A stretch of 64,000 nt of DNA. Origin: Chitinophaga qingshengii (GTDB lineage Bacteria; Bacteroidota; Bacteroidia; Chitinophagales; Chitinophagaceae). This document shows, piece after piece, positions 60,461 to 64,000 of this stretch (position 1 is its first letter; each line of letters starts with the position of its first letter). The position numbers were made by a program, and so were the translations under genes. Under the pieces are notes generated by a model. The model had not been told where the DNA came from, ran no database searches, and saw only the letters and a list, made by a program, of their open reading frames with translations. Where the stretch lies: the NCBI RefSeq assembly GCF_014529935.1, contig NZ_JACVFC010000001.1:1736001-1800000 (forward strand). Direction: 5' to 3'.

Positions 60461-60955
60461 TCAGGGTACAAAACCCAGCTGCCGCATCAGGCTCAGCTCA
60501 TCGGTTACCCGCCAGTGCTCCACAATTTGCCCGTTACGGATTTTCTCAATATTGATCTGGTTGACCGACACGGTTTTGCCGGTAGGCGGTAGCAGGAACA
60601 GGCTGTCACGCTGGGTACCGGTCATGACTACCCGGGCCACCACCATACTGTCGTTGGCAATGAGATCCTTTATTTCGAAATGCAGATCGGGGAAAGCCCG
60701 CCTGAAGGCCGCTATTATAGGTTTCAGGCCACCGGGACCGGGAGGCGGATTGGGCGTACTGGGCGTATGATTGATGTATTGCGGCGCCAGCAGATGGTCC
60801 AGCACCTCCAGATGGCCCTGGTTCCAGGCTTCGCTGAAGTACTGCCTTACGATCTCCCGGTGGTTATTTTCTGCAGGGGAAGGCTTACAGGCCACTGCGG
60901 CTAATAATACACAGAGCAGCGGCGACAACCGGCTGAAAGAAAAGTTGACAAACAT
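60461..60955 (-). CDS. SnoaL-like ester cyclase family lipoprotein
   Basis: A 164-residue lipoprotein (FSRLSPLLCVLLAAVAC, lipobox AVAC). The SnoaL-type NTF2 fold is supported by IVRQYFSEAWNQGHLEVLDHLLAPQY and FRRAFPDLHFEIKDLIANDSMV, ending with VNQINIEKIRNGQIVEHWRV. The family name (ester cyclase) comes from polyketide aldol cyclases; function here is unknown. It lies before the Crp/Fnr gene (45-bp gap), which it may share a transcript with. Confidence 0.78.
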   Translation of the reverse strand: MFVNFSFSRLSPLLCVLLAAVACKPSPAENNHREIVRQYFSEAWNQGHLEVLDHLLAPQYINHTPSTPNPPPGPGGLKPIIAAFRRAFPDLHFEIKDLIANDSMVVARVVMTGTQRDSLFLLPPTGKTVSVNQINIEKIRNGQIVEHWRVTDELSLMRQLGFVP

Positions 60956-61042
60956 AAAACAGGTTTATAATTGTCAAATCTCCTTACGGCCCTGCCGGCA
61001 AACAATGATATTTGTTACTGTTTTTTCAGGATCAACACCGTA

Positions 61043-62026
61043 TCAGCTGACCATCAGGCTGCAACCACGCAGGGCTGAATTATCCAGGCGGCCCAGCACT
61101 TCAAAACGGCCATCACTATGGATTTTGCCGATATCTTCCGTAGCAATAAAAGCACAGGAGTAGATATTGGCCAGGTCAATGACGTTCATCACGCCGGAAC
61201 CTTTGCCGGCGGTGAGTTGGAAGGGATCATTTTCATCGCGCAGCAGCACTTTCATCCAGGCGGGGGTTTCGAAATATCCATGCCCGCGGGAATAAGCCTG
61301 CGACAGCAGCTCAGTCATGCCATATTCTGCATGTACTACGGATACGCCTAACCGTTCTTTCAGGAAAGCATGCACTTCATCGCGGGTCCACTCTTCGCGG
61401 CGGCCTTTCATACCGCCGGTTTCCATTACGATGGTATGTTGCAGCTGCAAGGTATATTTCTCCGCAAAATCCAGCAGGCCAAAGGTAACGCCGATCAGCA
61501 ACACCTTCTGTTGCCGTGCTTCCAGCGCCTGTAACTGCTGGAACAGTTTATCGTGTTCATAGAGATAAAAACCGCTTTCAGTATGCCCGCTGCGTACAAT
61601 CATCTCCTGCACCATACACACCAGGGAAGAATGCCGGCGCTCCAGGTAGGAAGGCAGCAGTCCCACCACCACATAATCGGTCACCGGGCCATAAAACTGC
61701 TCGAATGCCGTCATAAAACTACGGGTATAAATATCCGCATCCTTTACCAGATGCCGGCTATTGACCGTCTGCGTGGTACCACTGCTTTCAAATACCAGCT
61801 GTGGCTCAAATTCGCCGCATACCACCTGATGGGATTTAAAAAACTGGATAGGCAGGTAAGGTATCTGCAGGATGCTGGTCACCCGGGCTGGTTGTATCCG
61901 CAGGGCATCGGTATAAGCCCTGTACAGGGTATTTTCCCGGTACTGGTATTGAAACATTTCCAGGGCGGCCGTTTCCAGGTCACCGGGTGTCAGGGAAAAT
62001 ATATAATCGGGCGAAACTACGCGCAT
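61043..62026 (-). CDS. LuxE/acyl-protein-synthetase-like enzyme
   Basis: A 327-residue cytoplasmic enzyme of the LuxE/PaaK-like adenylation family. The P-loop-like segment is VFESSGTTQTVNSRHLV, followed by VVVGLLPSYLERR, LLIGVTFGLLDFAE and VHAEYGMTELLSQAYS with a late hinge region (LDNSALRGCSLMV). Related enzymes activate fatty acids, either for bioluminescence or for lipid synthesis. No lux genes are near. A perfect 14-bp palindrome and a -7 element lie at its promoter (62034-62056), so it is probably controlled by its own repressor. Confidence 0.85.
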   Translation of the reverse strand: MRVVSPDYIFSLTPGDLETAALEMFQYQYRENTLYRAYTDALRIQPARVTSILQIPYLPIQFFKSHQVVCGEFEPQLVFESSGTTQTVNSRHLVKDADIYTRSFMTAFEQFYGPVTDYVVVGLLPSYLERRHSSLVCMVQEMIVRSGHTESGFYLYEHDKLFQQLQALEARQQKVLLIGVTFGLLDFAEKYTLQLQHTIVMETGGMKGRREEWTRDEVHAFLKERLGVSVVHAEYGMTELLSQAYSRGHGYFETPAWMKVLLRDENDPFQLTAGKGSGVMNVIDLANIYSCAFIATEDIGKIHSDGRFEVLGRLDNSALRGCSLMVS

Positions 62027-62033
62027 GTATATC

Positions 62034-62047
62034 GGTCTTTAAAGACC
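62034..62047. promoter_or_regulatory. Perfect palindrome at the luxE-like promoter
   Basis: GGTCTTTAAAGACC is a perfect 14-bp palindrome, 8 bp upstream of the LuxE-like start and 1 bp downstream of its -7 element. Its placing over the expected transcription start makes it a likely operator. Confidence 0.5.
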
Positions 62048-62048
62048 A

Positions 62049-62080
62049 CAAAGGTAGGGAGAAGAATAATTTTAGCCGAA
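62049..62080 (-). promoter_or_regulatory. -7/-33 promoter of the luxE-like gene
   Basis: On the minus strand TACCTTTG (62056-62049) matches TAnnTTTG exactly. A weak -33-like TTCGG (62080-62076) is 19 bp upstream. The -7 element is followed at once by the 14-bp palindrome. Confidence 0.55.
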
Positions 62081-62175
62081 GTAAGTAACAAATGTCTCCA
62101 AAAAAACGTTTTCCCATGGAGAGACAGAGATAGCTGAATATTTGTATATTTCCTAAATTAATGTAGGTTTGTTTT

Positions 62176-62625
62176 ATGAAGAAATTCCTCTATTTGCTCC
62201 TGGCCGTGGGTGTATGCTATGCTTGTAAAAAAGATAAAACTGGCACTAAACCACTGGTATACTTTAAAAGCTATCAGCCGGACAGTATAACCCCAACGAC
62301 TGAACTGTTCACACTCACCATGCGGGTAGAGGATGGAGATGGAGATATTGAAGACAGCATCTACTATGCGATATTGAAAGACAGCGAGATACAGCTTAGC
62401 AAAGACACCATCTGGGATGGAGCGAAAATGCCTAATATCGGGCAAAACAGGGGTAACAGCGTAAAAGCAGATGTGAGTATCCCCTTTGAGTCCATTAAAT
62501 TTGCAGCCGGATATAACTGGGCCCCCAACGATAGCGCCCATTATCTTATTGTAATACGGGACAATGCCGGCAATAAGAGTGATACGGTAGCTACGCCAAA
62601 ATTTTCGTTCCGGCGAAACCAATAG
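62176..62625 (+). CDS. Putative lipoprotein, unknown
   Basis: A 149-residue lipoprotein: MKKFLYLLLAVGVCYACKKD with a lipobox CYAC. The mature part looks like a single beta-sandwich domain (ELFTLTMRVEDGDGDIEDSIYYAILK and YLIVIRDNAGNKSDTVATPKF), with an Asp/Gly-rich loop VEDGDGDIEDS that might bind calcium. No family was recognised. A strong terminator follows at 62657-62686. An exact -7 element lies only 5 bp upstream of the ATG, so it is either leaderless or uses another promoter. Confidence 0.65.
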   Translation: MKKFLYLLLAVGVCYACKKDKTGTKPLVYFKSYQPDSITPTTELFTLTMRVEDGDGDIEDSIYYAILKDSEIQLSKDTIWDGAKMPNIGQNRGNSVKADVSIPFESIKFAAGYNWAPNDSAHYLIVIRDNAGNKSDTVATPKFSFRRNQ

Positions 62626-62656
62626 TCTTTCAAATACATTACATTTACAACTACCG

Positions 62657-62686
62657 GGATTCCTTAAAAGGAATCCTTTATTTTTT
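62657..62686 (+). terminator. Terminator after the lipoprotein gene
   Basis: GGATTCCTT (62657-62665), AA, AAGGAATCC (62668-62676) form a perfect 9-bp stem followed by TTTATTTTTT. It is 31 bp after the stop codon. Confidence 0.8.
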
Positions 62687-62715
62687 AGTGAAGATTTATC
62701 ACTCATTTTCTGCAT

Positions 62716-64000
62716 ATGAATAAGATCGAGGAATTACAGTCGAAGATTAAAGAAGCCATGTTAGGCGGTGGGGAAGTAAGGATCGCGTCCCAGCATAAAA
62801 AAGGTAAACTGACTGCCCGCGAGCGGCTGCAACTGCTGATGGATGAAGGTTCTTTTGAAGAACTGGACATGTTGGTACATAACCGTAACCGTGGTATTAC
62901 AACCGATCAGGAACAATTCCCCGGCGACGGCGTGGTAACCGGCTACGGTACCATTAACGGCAGGCTGACCTATGTGTTTTCCCAGGATTTTACCGTTTAT
63001 GGCGGCAGCCTTTCCGAGCCGCATGCCCGTAAAATATGCAAGATCATGGACCTCGCCATGCAGAACGGCGCACCGGTAGTAGGCCTGAACGATAGCGGCG
63101 GCGCCCGTATCCAGGAAGGGGTGGTAAGTCTCGGTGGTTATGCCGATATCTTCTACCGCAATACCCGCGCTTCCGGCGTGATCCCCCAGATATCCGCCAT
63201 CATGGGGCCCTGTGCCGGTGGTGCGGTATACTCCCCTGCTATCACCGATTTTATCATGATGGTGGAAAATACTTCCTACATGTTTGTGACCGGTCCCAAT
63301 GTGGTAAAAACGGTGACCCATGAAGAAGTGACCTCTGAAGAACTGGGCGGCGCCCAAACCCACGCCACCAAAAGCGGCGTAACCCATTTCGCCTGTGCCA
63401 ACGAGGTGGAATGCATCCAGAACATCAAAACATTGCTGAGTTATATTCCGCAGAACTGCGAAGAAACAGCACCGGTATATCCGTACGAACCAGGCAACGA
63501 ACTGCGGGATGCGCTGAATACGCTCATCCCCACCAGTCCCAACCAGCCGTACGACATGAAAGAAGTGATCACGCTGCTGACCGATACAGACAGTTTCTTT
63601 GAAGTTCACAAAGACTTTGCAGACAATATCATCGTGGGCTTTGCCCGCATCGGCGGCCGTAGTATTGGTATTGTGGCCAACCAGCCAGCCGTACTCGCCG
63701 GCGTGCTCGATATCCACGCTTCCGTAAAAGGCGCCCGCTTTACCCGTTTCTGCGACGCCTTCAACGTGCCGCTGCTGGTACTGGTAGATGTACCCGGCTT
63801 CCTCCCCGGTACCGACCAGGAATGGAACGGTATTATCACCAACGGCGCCAAACTGCTGTATGCGCTCTGCGAAGCAACGGTACCCAAAATCACCGTCACC
63901 ACCCGCAAAGCCTATGGCGGCGCCTACTGTGTGATGAACTCCAAACATATCGGCGCCGACCTTAACTATGCGTTCCCTCAGGCAGAGATAGCCGTGATGG
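62716..64000 (+). CDS. Acyl-CoA carboxylase beta subunit (carboxyltransferase), 3' end outside window
   Basis: I translated this frame by hand from the ATG at 62716; it stays open for 428 codons to the window edge. It matches the beta subunit of propionyl-CoA/methylmalonyl-CoA type carboxylases (carboxyltransferase domain): [101 protein letters not shown] and [18 protein letters not shown]. The oxyanion-hole glycines are present. It moves carboxybiotin to acyl-CoA in the cytoplasm. A biotin-carboxylase subunit may follow outside the window. Confidence 0.92.
   Translation, partial: MNKIEELQSKIKEAMLGGGEVRIASQHKKGKLTARERLQLLMDEGSFEELDMLVHNRNRGITTDQEQFPGDGVVTGYGTINGRLTYVFSQDFTVYGGSLSEPHARKICKIMDLAMQNGAPVVGLNDSGGARIQEGVVSLGGYADIFYRNTRASGVIPQISAIMGPCAGGAVYSPAITDFIMMVENTSYMFVTGPNVVKTVTHEEVTSEELGGAQTHATKSGVTHFACANEVECIQNIKTLLSYIPQNCEETAPVYPYEPGNELRDALNTLIPTSPNQPYDMKEVITLLTDTDSFFEVHKDFADNIIVGFARIGGRSIGIVANQPAVLAGVLDIHASVKGARFTRFCDAFNVPLLVLVDVPGFLPGTDQEWNGIITNGAKLLYALCEATVPKITVTTRKAYGGAYCVMNSKHIGADLNYAFPQAEIAVM

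Noticed and set aside
62761..63948. Long minus-strand open frame of 395 codons opposite the carboxylase gene
   Set aside because: It is antisense to the plus-strand carboxylase frame, whose family motifs are clear.
1..64000. CRISPR array, insertion sequence or prophage
   Set aside because: No regularly spaced repeats, transposase, integrase or phage structural genes were recognised.

Overview
The window looks like chromosomal DNA of a Bacteroidota bacterium of the Chitinophagaceae, most like Chitinophaga. This is inferred from family content, not from a database match. The grounds are two SusC/SusD pairs with N-terminal STN domains, each preceded by a FecI-type sigma factor and a FecR anti-sigma factor; LytS/LytTR two-component pairs; many lipoproteins with an S/A-C lipobox; roughly balanced GC; few strong Shine-Dalgarno sequences; and several matches to the Bacteroidota -7 promoter element TAnnTTTG. 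No phage, insertion sequence or CRISPR array is visible. The window starts inside one gene and ends inside another.

Layout. 1-2432 (minus): an LpoB-like lipoprotein set. 2554-6750: a drug-efflux MFS protein, a serine hydrolase and a MarR-GNAT fusion. 6745-8606 (minus): a LytS/LytTR pair. 8701-10785: a secreted protein, an NTF2-like protein and a LysE exporter. 10787-14271 (minus): GH20 hexosaminidase, then a tetR-fabF operon. 14395-14478: tRNA-Leu(CAG), followed by an AT-rich unknown gene. 15285-19418: a membrane protein, an AraC regulator, a lipoprotein agmatine-deiminase-like enzyme and unknown proteins. 19621-27926 (plus): fecI-fecR-susC-susD-TlpA. 28014-30009: DinB, a lipoprotein and GrpB. 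30075-41764 (minus): a mirror-image fecI-fecR-susC-susD locus carrying DUF4843, PKD-like, thioredoxin and esterase genes. 41832-49248: polyprenyl synthase, alpha/beta hydrolase, YdeI/OmdA-like, DUF4142, an acyltransferase-LytS-LytTR operon, and small unknowns including a DUF6000-like protein. 49378-55529: GH28, a HExxH protein, truncated haemoglobin, small envelope proteins, a lone receiver and an AraC regulator. 55639-59835: an NAD(P)H oxidoreductase, a bufferin/HvfA-like RiPP operon and an unknown divergent protein. 59840-64000: Crp/Fnr, ester cyclase, LuxE-like enzyme, a lipoprotein and an acyl-CoA carboxylase beta chain.

The most interesting system is the minus-strand operon 58779-56385: a small secreted Cys/Lys-rich precursor with tandem GKC pentads, a DUF692/MNIO enzyme, a DUF2063 (BufC/HvfC-type) partner and a DoxX membrane protein. 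This is the architecture of the copper-binding bufferins and of HvfABCD. A perfect 11-bp-stem hairpin separates precursor from enzymes. The two FecI-FecR-SusC/D loci are probably outer-membrane uptake systems that sense their own substrate through the STN domain. Several promoter-region palindromes (before lysE, tetR, the truncated haemoglobin, the luxE-like gene and the NAD(P)H oxidoreductase) suggest local regulators.
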